Shown in pieces: positions 47,238-55,848 of a DNA stretch of 64,000 nt. The position numbers were made by a program, and so were the translations under genes. The notes under the pieces are model-generated. The model saw only the letters and a list, made by a program, of their open reading frames with translations, made no database searches and was not told the DNA's origin. The stretch's first letter is position 1, and each line of letters begins with the position of its first letter. Source of the DNA: Pectinatus brassicae (GTDB lineage: Bacteria; Bacillota; Negativicutes; Selenomonadales; Selenomonadaceae); the NCBI RefSeq assembly GCF_014201835.1, contig NZ_JACHFH010000010.1, forward strand, positions 21,535 through 85,534, written 5' to 3'.

Positions 47238-47957
47238 ATGAAAAGAAGACGACCATCAAAATATATATTAAAAGGTATTTTACTGCTGTTTATATTAATT
47301 GGCATAATCTTTTTTTTAAGATCGCCATTATTGGCAGTTAGCACAATAAAAATACAGGGTAATAGCACATTGAGCAACGAGCAGATTTGTGCTATTGCTG
47401 ATATCAAAGAGCCAGTTAATATGTTTAATATTCATACGGATGTATTGCAAAAACGCTTAGAAGCCGATGTACGCATTGAAAAGGCAATAATAAAAAGGGT
47501 ATTTCCAGCTACTGTGACAATTACTGTCGAGGAAGCACGCCCGGTAGCTACCATGAACTGTGAGTACGGCTATGTGGATGTCAGTCATAATGGCAAAATA
47601 CTCAATGTTTATAAAAATATTAAATCATTTAAATATCCACTTATAAATGGTAAAATATTGCAGGATAAGTATATTGGTGATACAATAGACGACAAAAATG
47701 CATTAAAGGCAATTTCGTATTTGATGATGCTGAAAGATGAGTCACGTGTTCAGCTTTCAGAAATAAATATAGCTGATCCACAAATGATCGTAGCATATAC
47801 TATCAGCGGCGAACAAATACGTTTAGGAACTTTAAATGAAGCGCAAGAAAAAGCTAAGAATACAGAGATTTTTTTACATGATTTAAAGAAAATAACAAAA
47901 AAAATAGAGTATGTTGATTTTAGCTATGCTTCACCTGTTTTTAAGTTTAAGTCCTAA
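47238..47957 (+). CDS. ftsQ: Cell division protein FtsQ/DivIB
   Basis: FtsQ/DivIB is the bitopic divisome protein that binds FtsL and FtsB. The 239-residue protein has a basic N-terminus (MKRRRPSKY), one membrane helix (about 11-30), a POTRA domain (about 35-105: AVSTIKIQGNSTLSNEQI) and the FtsQ beta domain. The ATG has no ribosome binding site close by; GAGGGGAG lies at 47206-47213, about 24 bases upstream, inside a 10-codon mini reading frame (ATG at 47199) that ends just before. Confidence 0.92.
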   Translation: MKRRRPSKYILKGILLLFILIGIIFFLRSPLLAVSTIKIQGNSTLSNEQICAIADIKEPVNMFNIHTDVLQKRLEADVRIEKAIIKRVFPATVTITVEEARPVATMNCEYGYVDVSHNGKILNVYKNIKSFKYPLINGKILQDKYIGDTIDDKNALKAISYLMMLKDESRVQLSEINIADPQMIVAYTISGEQIRLGTLNEAQEKAKNTEIFLHDLKKITKKIEYVDFSYASPVFKFKS

Positions 47958-47971
47958 TTAAGGAGAAAATT

Positions 47972-48655
47972 ATGTTATCAACAAAGCATAGTCGTGTATC
48001 GATTATATTAGTCTGTTTTATTTTAGGCTTTATGCTGGCAGTGCAGTTTCACTCTACCCAAAATACGCTAAAATCCTCTACACAGTACCAACGGGCAGAA
48101 GAATTATCACAAAGACTTCTGCAGATAAGACATGAGCGTGATGCATTAAAGAAGCAGTATGCAGCGCAGCTAAAGTCGCCTGATAAGCTGTCAAGTGCGG
48201 CAGTAATTGAGGCAGGTGCTTCAGCTGTAGAAGGTCCAGGACTGGTACTTACTATTGTTGATAGTGATAAAAAAGCACTTGCTGATGAAAATGTGAATTT
48301 ATATGTTGTTCACGATGAGGATATGCTGCGTATAGTAAACGAACTGCGTGCTGCTGGAGCCGAAGCAATAGCAATTAATGGGCAGAGGGTTGTAGCTACT
48401 ACGGAAATAAGATGTGCTGGTCCTACCATATCGGTTAATAATGAACGTTCAGCGCCGCCTTTTCAAATTAAAGCCATTGGTAATACAGAAACTATGGAAA
48501 ATGCCTTAAAAATGCGCGGCGGTGTTATTGAAACACTTGGTGTTTGGGGCATAAAAATTAATATGAAAGCAGAAAAAAATATAAATATTCCAGCGTATAA
48601 CAGGGTGAATAATTTTAAATATGCAGTACCGGTAGAGAAAGGCGACAACAAATGA
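47972..48655 (+). CDS. DUF881 family protein (YlxW/YlxX-like)
   Basis: DUF881 proteins are found between ftsQ and ftsZ in many Firmicutes and Actinobacteria; their role is unknown. The 227-residue protein has an N-terminal membrane helix (about 9-26), a coiled-coil stretch (about 38-70), then the family domain with GPGLVLTIVDSD, LRAAGAEAIAINGQRVV, TEIRCAGPTISVN and PFQIKAIGN. It starts after AAGGAGA and overlaps sbp by 4 bases. Confidence 0.9.
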   Translation: MLSTKHSRVSIILVCFILGFMLAVQFHSTQNTLKSSTQYQRAEELSQRLLQIRHERDALKKQYAAQLKSPDKLSSAAVIEAGASAVEGPGLVLTIVDSDKKALADENVNLYVVHDEDMLRIVNELRAAGAEAIAINGQRVVATTEIRCAGPTISVNNERSAPPFQIKAIGNTETMENALKMRGGVIETLGVWGIKINMKAEKNINIPAYNRVNNFKYAVPVEKGDNK

Positions 48656-48981
48656 TTTTTGCTATAATAAGCTTAATATTGGGAGCGTTGTTGGGATATT
48701 TTTGTAATATAACGATACCAGCTGAATACAGTAAATTATTTTCAGTAGCGTTATTGGCAGGATTGGACGCAGTTTTTGGCGGACTAAAAGCAGTGACTTT
48801 GAAAACCTTTGATAATGTGAATTTCGTATCGGGTTTTTTTGTAAATATATTGTTGGCGGCCTTACTGATTTACATTGGTGATAATTTATCAATAGATTTG
48901 TATTATGTGGCCTTATTTGTTTTTGGCTTGAGAATTTTCAAGAATATGTCATTTTTGCGTCATTATATGATAAAGAAATAA
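48652..48981 (+). CDS. sbp: Small basic protein Sbp (DUF1290)
   Basis: This 109-residue membrane protein has three hydrophobic segments and the DUF1290 core PAEYSKLFSVALLAGLDAVFGG-like region followed by FVSGFFVNILLAALLIYIGD. In Firmicutes sbp is linked to ftsZ; its function is not established. The ATG lies in the ATGA overlap with the DUF881 stop, indicating coupled translation. Confidence 0.9.
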   Translation: MIFAIISLILGALLGYFCNITIPAEYSKLFSVALLAGLDAVFGGLKAVTLKTFDNVNFVSGFFVNILLAALLIYIGDNLSIDLYYVALFVFGLRIFKNMSFLRHYMIKK

Positions 48982-49103
48982 TATGATGTTATTTAAATTT
49001 AAGATGGATTATTTATTCCTTATGTTATATAATGTACTTATTAGAATTTTGTAATATATATGTCACTCAGACAGTTTATACGAATATATGGAGGGTGCTT
49101 CTA

Positions 49104-50177
49104 GTGTTTGAATTAGATATGGATGTTGATCAATTCGCCAAGATAAAAGTTGTTGGCGTAGGCGGCGGAGGGAATAACGCTGTAAACCGTATGATTGAAT
49201 CAGGTCTTAAAGGTGTAGATTTTATTGCAGTTAATACAGATGCCCAGGCTTTATTAAATGCCAAAGCCCAGAACCGTATTCAAATAGGAGAAAAATTGAC
49301 ACGGGGACTAGGTGCAGGAGCAAAGCCGGAGATAGGTGAAAAGGCTGCTGAAGAAAGTCGTGAAGAGCTGCTAGGAGCACTGCGCGGGGCCGATATGATA
49401 TTTGTTACAGCTGGCATGGGCGGTGGAACAGGAACGGGAGCTGCGCCAATTGTTGCGGAATGTGCACGTGAGATAGGCGCATTAACAGTAGGTGTTGTGA
49501 CTAAACCATTTACTTTTGAAGGGCGCAAGCGTTTTAAGCAAGCTGAGGCTGGTACTGTAAATCTAAAGGCTAATGTGGATACACTTATTACTATTCCTAA
49601 TGATAGATTGCTGGATGTTGTTGATAAGAAAACTTCAATGATGGATGCTTTTAGAATTGCTGATGATGTACTTCGTCAAGGTGTTCAGGGGATATCAGAT
49701 TTAATAGCGATACCAGGCCTCATTAATCTGGATTTTGCAGATGTGAAGTCTGTTATGAATAATGCTGGCTCTGCTTTAATGGGAATTGGCGAAGCAACTG
49801 GTGAAAATGCAGCTGTTGATGCGGCACGTGCTGCTGTAAACAGCCCATTACTGGAAACTTCCATACAGGGAGCTAGAGGTGTGCTTCTTAATATTACTGG
49901 CGGCTCAGAATTAAGCTTGTTCCAAGTGAATGAAGCTTCTGCAATTATATCGGAAGCAGCACATGAAGATGCCAATATAATTTTTGGTGCAGCGATTGAT
50001 GAAAATATGAATGAAAGTGTACGTGTTACAGTTATTGCTACAGGTTTTGATGATAGTACGGTCACTGTTGAAGTCGATGGTAAAAAAATGGATGTAAGCA
50101 CTGATACGCATAAGATAGATGCATTTAAACTGGATAAGGCAATACCAGATATTCCTGTTTGGATGCGTAAGAAATAA
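49104..50177 (+). CDS. ftsZ: Cell division protein FtsZ
   Basis: FtsZ is the tubulin-like GTPase that forms the division ring. The start is GTG at 49104, with GGAGGG at 49090-49095, giving 357 residues; an ATG 72 bases earlier adds a non-homologous stretch. It has [17 protein letters not shown], the tubulin signature GGGTGTG (106-112), and NDRLLDV. The disordered linker before the C-terminal peptide [11 protein letters not shown] is short, under 30 residues. A TATAAT at 49028-49033 may be part of its own promoter. ftsA, the usual partner gene, is not adjacent. Confidence 0.97.
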   Translation: MFELDMDVDQFAKIKVVGVGGGGNNAVNRMIESGLKGVDFIAVNTDAQALLNAKAQNRIQIGEKLTRGLGAGAKPEIGEKAAEESREELLGALRGADMIFVTAGMGGGTGTGAAPIVAECAREIGALTVGVVTKPFTFEGRKRFKQAEAGTVNLKANVDTLITIPNDRLLDVVDKKTSMMDAFRIADDVLRQGVQGISDLIAIPGLINLDFADVKSVMNNAGSALMGIGEATGENAAVDAARAAVNSPLLETSIQGARGVLLNITGGSELSLFQVNEASAIISEAAHEDANIIFGAAIDENMNESVRVTVIATGFDDSTVTVEVDGKKMDVSTDTHKIDAFKLDKAIPDIPVWMRKK

Positions 50178-50189
50178 TATACAATCTAG

Positions 50190-50228
50190 GCAATCGTTGC
50201 ATAGGGCAATGGTTGCTTATTTTTTATA
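50190..50228 (+). terminator. Terminator after ftsZ
   Basis: GCAATCGTTGC and GCAATGGTTGC form an 11-bp stem with two G-U pairs around a 5-base loop, followed by TTATTTTTTATA. It closes the wall and division cluster. Confidence 0.85.
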
Positions 50229-50286
50229 AAATGATATACTTTTAATAATAATGAAATGCTTGGTATAAAAACATTTCATTATTATT
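50213..50286 (+). promoter_or_regulatory. Promoter and inverted repeat before the solute-binding protein gene
   Basis: TTGCTT (50213-50218) and TATACT (50235-50240), spaced by 16 and preceded by TGA, form an extended -10 promoter that overlaps the ftsZ terminator. A perfect 15-bp inverted repeat (AATAATAATGAAATG at 50244-50258, complement at 50272-50286, spacer 13) begins right at the expected start site. It may be an operator or a 5' RNA hairpin; metal-responsive control would fit but no known box is matched. Confidence 0.5.
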
Positions 50287-50321
50287 TTATTATATGGTGA
50301 ATAAATCTAAGGGGGCTGCTT

Positions 50322-51368
50322 ATGCGGCGTTATGCACCGTTAGCATTTATTGTCTGCAGTATAATACTAATTTTGCTGGCGATAAATACATATTGGATTT
50401 ATCATACTGCTGCTGATAATAGTCAGCAAATTATGATGACACGAAGCAAAATAACAGTTTATTCCACCTTGCCGTCGCAATTGGCAGCAGATATTGCCGC
50501 TGATTACGAAAAGTCTAATAATGTAAAAGTTAATTTTGTTTTGCTGTCGCAAAAAGAACTAATCGATAAAATAAAAAATAATACTGAATCATTAAATGGA
50601 CAGGCTGATGTTTTTCTGGCAAGTAAGGATGTTTTAGAGCAGGCCGCAGTGAAAAATATTTTGATGGCATTTTCTTCAGAGCAAGAAGATGTCATATTGA
50701 AAAAATTTAAGGATAAAACTGGTTTGTGGATAGGCATTTGGTATGACCCTATTGTCTTTTGCGCTAATAGGGATTATTTACAAAATGCTCCTTATATACC
50801 AAAAACATGGCAGCAATTGGCTGATACACAAAATTTGCGAATAGGTATGACTGATTTTGTGGCATCGGATATTGCATCAGACTTGTTTTATGCTTTGATA
50901 AAACAATACGGCGAAAAAGACGCTTTTGCAATCTTGCACAAAATGCATCCTAAAGTTGTACAATATGCAAAATACTTATCAACACCTGTTCGCATGGCGG
51001 GAATGAATGAAGTTGATATTTCTGTTGCTGTGCAAAGTGAAGCTATCAGGTATTTAAATAATAATTATCCTTTGACGATTATATATCCCGAAGATGGTAC
51101 CTATTATCAGTTAACCGGTACGGCTTTATTGAAAAATGCACCTAATAAGGCCGAGGCTAATAGATTCATAAAATGGCTTATGGGTAATGAAGTGCAATTT
51201 TGTCTGCAAAAAAATGGCATTTTTTTTGTGCCGACAAATTATTCGACATTAGCCTATAAAATATATGCTGGAAAAAATTTGCAATTGTTTTCAGATAAAG
51301 AACCTTTGGCTGAAGAGGAAAAGGATAGATTATTGGATAAGTGGGTTAAAACGATACGCTTAAAATAA
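50322..51368 (+). CDS. ABC transporter substrate-binding protein, type 2 fold
   Basis: The 348-residue protein has an N-terminal signal/anchor helix (about 6-25) without a lipobox, then a periplasmic-binding domain: ITVYSTLPSQLAADIAADYEK, GLWIGIWYDPIVFCANRDYL, IGMTDFVASDIASDLFYALI and LTIIYPEDGTYYQLTG. The pattern is that of iron(III)- or anion-type binding proteins (AfuA/FutA group). No permease or ATPase gene is adjacent, so it is an orphan here. It may serve a distant transporter or act in sensing. The ATG has AGGGGG upstream. Confidence 0.83.
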   Translation: MRRYAPLAFIVCSIILILLAINTYWIYHTAADNSQQIMMTRSKITVYSTLPSQLAADIAADYEKSNNVKVNFVLLSQKELIDKIKNNTESLNGQADVFLASKDVLEQAAVKNILMAFSSEQEDVILKKFKDKTGLWIGIWYDPIVFCANRDYLQNAPYIPKTWQQLADTQNLRIGMTDFVASDIASDLFYALIKQYGEKDAFAILHKMHPKVVQYAKYLSTPVRMAGMNEVDISVAVQSEAIRYLNNNYPLTIIYPEDGTYYQLTGTALLKNAPNKAEANRFIKWLMGNEVQFCLQKNGIFFVPTNYSTLAYKIYAGKNLQLFSDKEPLAEEEKDRLLDKWVKTIRLK

Positions 51369-51537
51369 TTAATGATAATTACTGTCGCGGGAAAAAGGTG
51401 AATCAGCAGCAATTTTGCTGTATAATATAAATGAAATATAAAACTTATAGAAATTGTAAGCTTTATATAAAGATACGAGATTTATGCAGAAAATGGTATT
51501 AGATGATACTAACACTATTTATTTTGGAGGAAGTATT

Positions 51538-52872
51538 TTGCTTAAAGTTGGATTTGTTAGTCTGGGATGTTCGAAAAACCGTGTCGATACGGAAGTGATG
51601 CTGGGGATTTTAAAGAAAAATAATATTGAGATAGTGTCAGAGCCATCAGAGGCGGATATATTAATAGTAAATACCTGTAGTTTTATTGAGTCGGCCAAAG
51701 AAGAATCTATTACAACTATTTTGGCGATGTCTGAATATAAAAATAATGGAAAATGTCGTTCGTTAATAATTGCTGGCTGCTTAGGACAGCGCTATGGTCA
51801 GACTTTATTGGATGAAATTCCTGAAGCTGATGCCATTGTTGGCACAGATGCCTGGGATAGAATAATGGAAGCGGTAGAAGCATCTTTGAATGGGGAAAGA
51901 ATCGTAATAATTGGTAAAGAGACGATTTATCATCAGGATACACCGCGTATAATTACTACGCCATCTTATAGTACAAATGTTAAGATTGCTGAAGGCTGCA
52001 ATAATAGATGTGCTTTTTGCTCAATACCTTTAATCCGCGGTAATTACCGCAGCCGCTCTATTGAAGATGTAAAAACCGAAGTAATTAATCTAACACGAAA
52101 TGGTGCCAAGGAGATAAATTTAATAGCGCAGGATACCACTAATTATGGTGCTGATTTGTATGGCAAGGCTAGTTTGGCTAAATTATTGGGGGAGTTAGTA
52201 AAAATAAAGGAACTGCCATGGCTTAGAATCCAATATGCTTATCCGCAGGGCTTGACCGATGAGGTTATTGATATAATGGCTTCAGAGGAAAAAATTTGTA
52301 ATTATGCTGATATTCCATTACAGCATGCGCATAATGCTGTGCTAAAAAAAATGCATCGTGCTGATACAGTTGAATATATTGAGGAAATAATTGGTAAGCT
52401 TAGAATGAAGATGCCGGATATATCACTGCGTTCAACGTTTATCGTTGGTTTTCCTGGAGAGACTGATGCGCAGTATCAAGCCCTGCGCAATTTCGTAGAA
52501 AAACATCGCTTTGATAAGGTTGGTGTATTTACTTATTCGCGTGAAGAAGACACACCTGCTTATGATATGCCTAATCAAGTTGCGGAAGAAATAATGCAGG
52601 AGCGTTATCATGATTTAATGAGTCTGCAAAGTAAAATTTCAGAGGATATTAATAAAAACTTGGAAAACAAAGTAATGGATGTTTTAATTGAAGGCCGGGA
52701 TACTGAGCAGGAAAATGTTACTTATGGTCGTTCATATCGTGAAGCGCCGGAAGTAGATGGACAAATATATGTAGAAGAAGATGCCGACAGCAAGCCGGGC
52801 GATATTATAAAAGTAAAAATACAGCAGGGGTTTGTCTATGATTTAGTAGGAACAAAGATTGCAGAAAGATAA
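51538..52872 (+). CDS. rimO: Ribosomal protein uS12 methylthiotransferase RimO
   Basis: RimO is a radical SAM enzyme that methylthiolates an aspartate of ribosomal protein S12. From the TTG at 51538 (GGAGG at 51526-51530) the protein has 444 residues: an N-terminal UPF0004 domain (VGFVSLGCSKNRVDTEVMLG, NTCSFIESAKEES), the radical SAM cluster C154-x3-C158-x2-C161 (GCNNRCAFCSIP), and a C-terminal TRAM domain ending near YDLVGTKI. The frame is open to an ATG at 51484, which adds an unlikely extension. SLGCSKNRVD distinguishes it from MiaB. Confidence 0.95.
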   Translation: MLKVGFVSLGCSKNRVDTEVMLGILKKNNIEIVSEPSEADILIVNTCSFIESAKEESITTILAMSEYKNNGKCRSLIIAGCLGQRYGQTLLDEIPEADAIVGTDAWDRIMEAVEASLNGERIVIIGKETIYHQDTPRIITTPSYSTNVKIAEGCNNRCAFCSIPLIRGNYRSRSIEDVKTEVINLTRNGAKEINLIAQDTTNYGADLYGKASLAKLLGELVKIKELPWLRIQYAYPQGLTDEVIDIMASEEKICNYADIPLQHAHNAVLKKMHRADTVEYIEEIIGKLRMKMPDISLRSTFIVGFPGETDAQYQALRNFVEKHRFDKVGVFTYSREEDTPAYDMPNQVAEEIMQERYHDLMSLQSKISEDINKNLENKVMDVLIEGRDTEQENVTYGRSYREAPEVDGQIYVEEDADSKPGDIIKVKIQQGFVYDLVGTKIAER

Positions 52873-52884
52873 GGTGGAAAAGCT

Positions 52885-54132
52885 ATGCGTGTGGAATTAA
52901 TAACTACCGGCAGTGAGCTTTTATTGGGGCAGATTGTAAATACTAACAGTGCTTATATGGCAGCTAAGTTAAATAACATGGGGTTTGATGTACTTTATCA
53001 GACTACTGTAGGGGATAATTATGACCGTATGAGGGATGTCATTAAAAATGCACTGTTGCGGTCAGATATAATTATAACTACAGGAGGCTTGGGCCCGACA
53101 CAAGGCGATATAACAAAATATGTCTGTGCTGAAATAACTGGTCATCAAATGATCAAACATCAGCAAAGCCTTGAACAGATGAACATACATTTTGTTAAGC
53201 GTAATATACCAATGACCGATAATAATATGCGGCAGATTTTGGTACCGGAAAGTTCTTATGTACTTATGAACCATAATGGGATAGCACCGGGGATTGTGCA
53301 GGAGTATAATAATAAATATATTATTAATCTGCCTGGCCCGCCACGTGAAATGAAGGATATGTTTGAACGGGAGCTAAGACCATTTTTGCAGAATAAATTT
53401 GGTTTTTCGCAGGTTATTCAATCACAGGTGTTAAATACATTTGATATTGGTGAATCTTTACTGGAAACAAAGATAAAAGATCTCATTTTAGCGCAGAAAA
53501 ATCCAACATTGGCACTTTTAGTACGCCCCAGCGGTGTTATAATAAGAGTTACCGCTAAAGGAAATGATTTCTCCGATACTGAAAAAATTATTGAACCAGT
53601 TAAACAGGAAATATATCGACGTATTGGCGAATATATATATGCTGAAAATGATGAGAATATGGAAACGGTTACGGGCAATATGCTTAAGCAGAAAAAATTG
53701 ACCATAGCCTGCGCTGAATCATGTACAGGGGGATTACTGACAAGTCGTCTTACTGATATACAAGGCAGTTCCGATTATGTAATGGGCAGTGTGGTATCTT
53801 ATTCTAATAAAGTAAAGATGGAGCAATTACAGGTGCCGCAGGAAGTTTTGCAGATTAAAGGTGCTGTCAGTGAAGAAACAGCTGAATTTATGGCACAGGG
53901 TGTGCGTAAAAATCTGCATACTGATATAGGTGTTGGTATTACAGGAATTGCCGGACCCGATGGCGGTACTGATGACAAGCCCGTGGGATTAGTCTATATT
54001 GCGGTAGCAGGCCAGGGAAAAACAACTGTTTCCAGAAATTTATTTTCAGGAAAACGTCACGAAATAAAATATCGTGCTACCCAAAAGGCGTTAAATATGA
54101 TAAGGTTATATTTAACGCAAAATATGAGTTAA
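52885..54132 (+). CDS. cinA: CinA family protein (nicotinamide-nucleotide amidase)
   Basis: The 415-residue protein joins an N-terminal MoCF-biosynthesis-like domain (about 1-170: ELITTGSELLLGQIVNTNSAY, ITTGGLGPTQGDITK, NLPGPPREMKDM) to a C-terminal PncC domain (about 265-415: TIACAESCTGGLLTSRLTDI, GVGITGIAGPDGGT, KPVGLVYIAV). PncC converts nicotinamide mononucleotide to nicotinic acid mononucleotide. CinA is associated with competence regulons in some Firmicutes. It starts 12 bases after rimO with AAGGTGG upstream. recA, often the next gene, is absent. Confidence 0.94.
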   Translation: MRVELITTGSELLLGQIVNTNSAYMAAKLNNMGFDVLYQTTVGDNYDRMRDVIKNALLRSDIIITTGGLGPTQGDITKYVCAEITGHQMIKHQQSLEQMNIHFVKRNIPMTDNNMRQILVPESSYVLMNHNGIAPGIVQEYNNKYIINLPGPPREMKDMFERELRPFLQNKFGFSQVIQSQVLNTFDIGESLLETKIKDLILAQKNPTLALLVRPSGVIIRVTAKGNDFSDTEKIIEPVKQEIYRRIGEYIYAENDENMETVTGNMLKQKKLTIACAESCTGGLLTSRLTDIQGSSDYVMGSVVSYSNKVKMEQLQVPQEVLQIKGAVSEETAEFMAQGVRKNLHTDIGVGITGIAGPDGGTDDKPVGLVYIAVAGQGKTTVSRNLFSGKRHEIKYRATQKALNMIRLYLTQNMS

Positions 54133-54160
54133 TAATTAACCTAGTTAATAGGTTGCATTG

Positions 54161-54180
54161 GTACAGTCCTTGGATTGTAC
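54161..54180 (+). promoter_or_regulatory. Leader hairpin before the RNA helicase gene
   Basis: GTACAGTC and GATTGTAC pair over 8 bp (one G-U) with a CTTG tetraloop, ending 9 bases before the AGGAGG of the helicase gene. No T-run follows. It could modulate ribosome access, for example with temperature, or be a short stability element. Confidence 0.45.
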
Positions 54181-54200
54181 AATAATAGGAGGATATATAT

Positions 54201-55799
54201 TTGAAAAATGAAGTACAGCAATTTGGTAATCTGGAATTAAGCAAGAAGGTTGTTACGGCCTTAAAGGACATGGGATTTGAAGAACCATCACCAATCCAGA
54301 GCCAGACGATTCCTTTAGTTTTAGAAGGACTTGATGTATTAGGTCAGGCACAGACAGGAACAGGAAAGACAGCTGCCTTTGGTATACCTACAGTAGAAAA
54401 AATAGATGAAAGCAATCGTAATGTTCAGGCATTGGTTATTGCGCCAACCAGAGAATTAGCAATTCAGGTTGCTGAAGAATTAAATAAAATCGGTAAATAT
54501 AAACGCACAAAAACATTACCAATTTATGGTGGACAGATGATCGATCGCCAGATACGTGCTTTGAAAAATGGCGTAAAAATAGTTGTTGGAACGCCGGGAC
54601 GTTTGATCGACCATATAAATAGAAAAACCATCAAACTCGATGATATAAAAACCTTGGTTTTAGATGAAGCTGATGAAATGCTTGATATGGGTTTTGTTGA
54701 GGATATAACAAAAATAATGTCACATATTCCTAAAGAAACTCGCCAGACTTTATTGTTTTCAGCAACATTGCCAGCACCTATTGAAAAATTAGCACAAAAA
54801 TATATGAAAAAGCCAAAAAAAATATTGATAAGCAAAGAACATCTTACTGTGCCGCTTATTGATCAGATTTATTATGAAACACGTGATAAATTTGATGGCT
54901 TATGTCGTGTACTGGATGTTGAAGGCACTGGGAAGTTTATTATTTTCTGCCGCACCAAAAAGGGTGTTGATGACCTTATTGCATCATTAGATGCCAGAGG
55001 GTATATGGCAGGTGGTCTGCATGGTGATATGAACCAGGCACAGCGTCAAAGAGTGATGAAGAAATTCCGTGATAATAAGCTCGACATATTAATTGCGACA
55101 GATGTTGCGGCACGTGGTATTGATATCGATGATATCAGCCATGTAGTCAATTACGATATTCCACAGGATCATGAATCTTATGTACATCGCATCGGCAGAA
55201 CTGGTCGTGCTGGCAGAAGTGGTATAGCTATTACTTTTATTGAACCGCGTGAATATCGTCAGTTAAGACTTATTGAAAAACTAATTAAACATCGCATGAT
55301 ACGCGGTCAATTACCAACATCAGCTGATGTATTGGAACTACAGAAAGAATCAATAAAAGACAAATTAGTTAAAGTTCTGCAAAAAAATAATTATGCTGAT
55401 TATCATATGATTATTTCTGATTTAGTGGCTGATAATTATGATTCACTCGATATAGCAGCGGCCGCTGTAAAATTATCAGTTGAAGGCTTAAAGGATCGTG
55501 AGGATGAGGGCAGCGGCAATATAACTGAAAAATTCAGCAATAGTGGCGGAGCACCTGGAATGGTCAGATTATTTGTCAATATTGGTCGTAACCAAAAAAT
55601 TCGTCCCGAAGATATTGTTCGTTTTATAGCAACCGAAGCTGATATTCCTGGCAATATTATCGGTGTAATAAATATCTATGATAAATTTACCTTTGTGGAA
55701 GTGCCTAATAGTGTTGCTGAACGAGTAATTTCAGTGATGCATAGAAATACCTTAAAAGGCTATAAGATTAACGTAGAACCAGCTAGAGGCCGCAATTAA
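54201..55799 (+). CDS. DEAD-box ATP-dependent RNA helicase (DeaD/CshA-like)
   Basis: The 532-residue protein unwinds RNA during ribosome assembly, mRNA decay or cold adaptation. Motifs: the Q motif region FEEPSPIQSQTIP, AQTGTGKT (50-57), PTRELA, DEAD (155-158), SAT, VAARGIDID and HRIGRTGRAG. A C-terminal DbpA/CsdA-type RNA-binding domain is present (about 455-530: VRLFVNIGRNQKIRPEDI). This tail suggests the DeaD/CsdA or DbpA-like group. The start is TTG at 54201 with AGGAGG. Confidence 0.95.
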   Translation: MKNEVQQFGNLELSKKVVTALKDMGFEEPSPIQSQTIPLVLEGLDVLGQAQTGTGKTAAFGIPTVEKIDESNRNVQALVIAPTRELAIQVAEELNKIGKYKRTKTLPIYGGQMIDRQIRALKNGVKIVVGTPGRLIDHINRKTIKLDDIKTLVLDEADEMLDMGFVEDITKIMSHIPKETRQTLLFSATLPAPIEKLAQKYMKKPKKILISKEHLTVPLIDQIYYETRDKFDGLCRVLDVEGTGKFIIFCRTKKGVDDLIASLDARGYMAGGLHGDMNQAQRQRVMKKFRDNKLDILIATDVAARGIDIDDISHVVNYDIPQDHESYVHRIGRTGRAGRSGIAITFIEPREYRQLRLIEKLIKHRMIRGQLPTSADVLELQKESIKDKLVKVLQKNNYADYHMIISDLVADNYDSLDIAAAAVKLSVEGLKDREDEGSGNITEKFSNSGGAPGMVRLFVNIGRNQKIRPEDIVRFIATEADIPGNIIGVINIYDKFTFVEVPNSVAERVISVMHRNTLKGYKINVEPARGRN

Positions 55800-55803
55800 A
55801 AAT

Positions 55804-55848
55804 AAAAAAATAAAACCTGAGGAAATTTTCCTCAGGTTTTATTTTTTT
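55804..55848. terminator. Bidirectional terminator between helicase and glmM
   Basis: CCTGAGGAA and TTCCTCAGG flank a 3-base loop and are extended outward by complementary A- and T-runs. The long stem (up to 21 bp) works for both converging units and reaches the glmM stop codon. Confidence 0.92.

Noticed and set aside
49032..49103. Longer FtsZ starting at ATG 49032
   Set aside because: The ATG overlaps the TATAAT-like promoter element, has no ribosome binding site, and the added 24 residues are foreign to FtsZ; GTG 49104 has GGAGGG.
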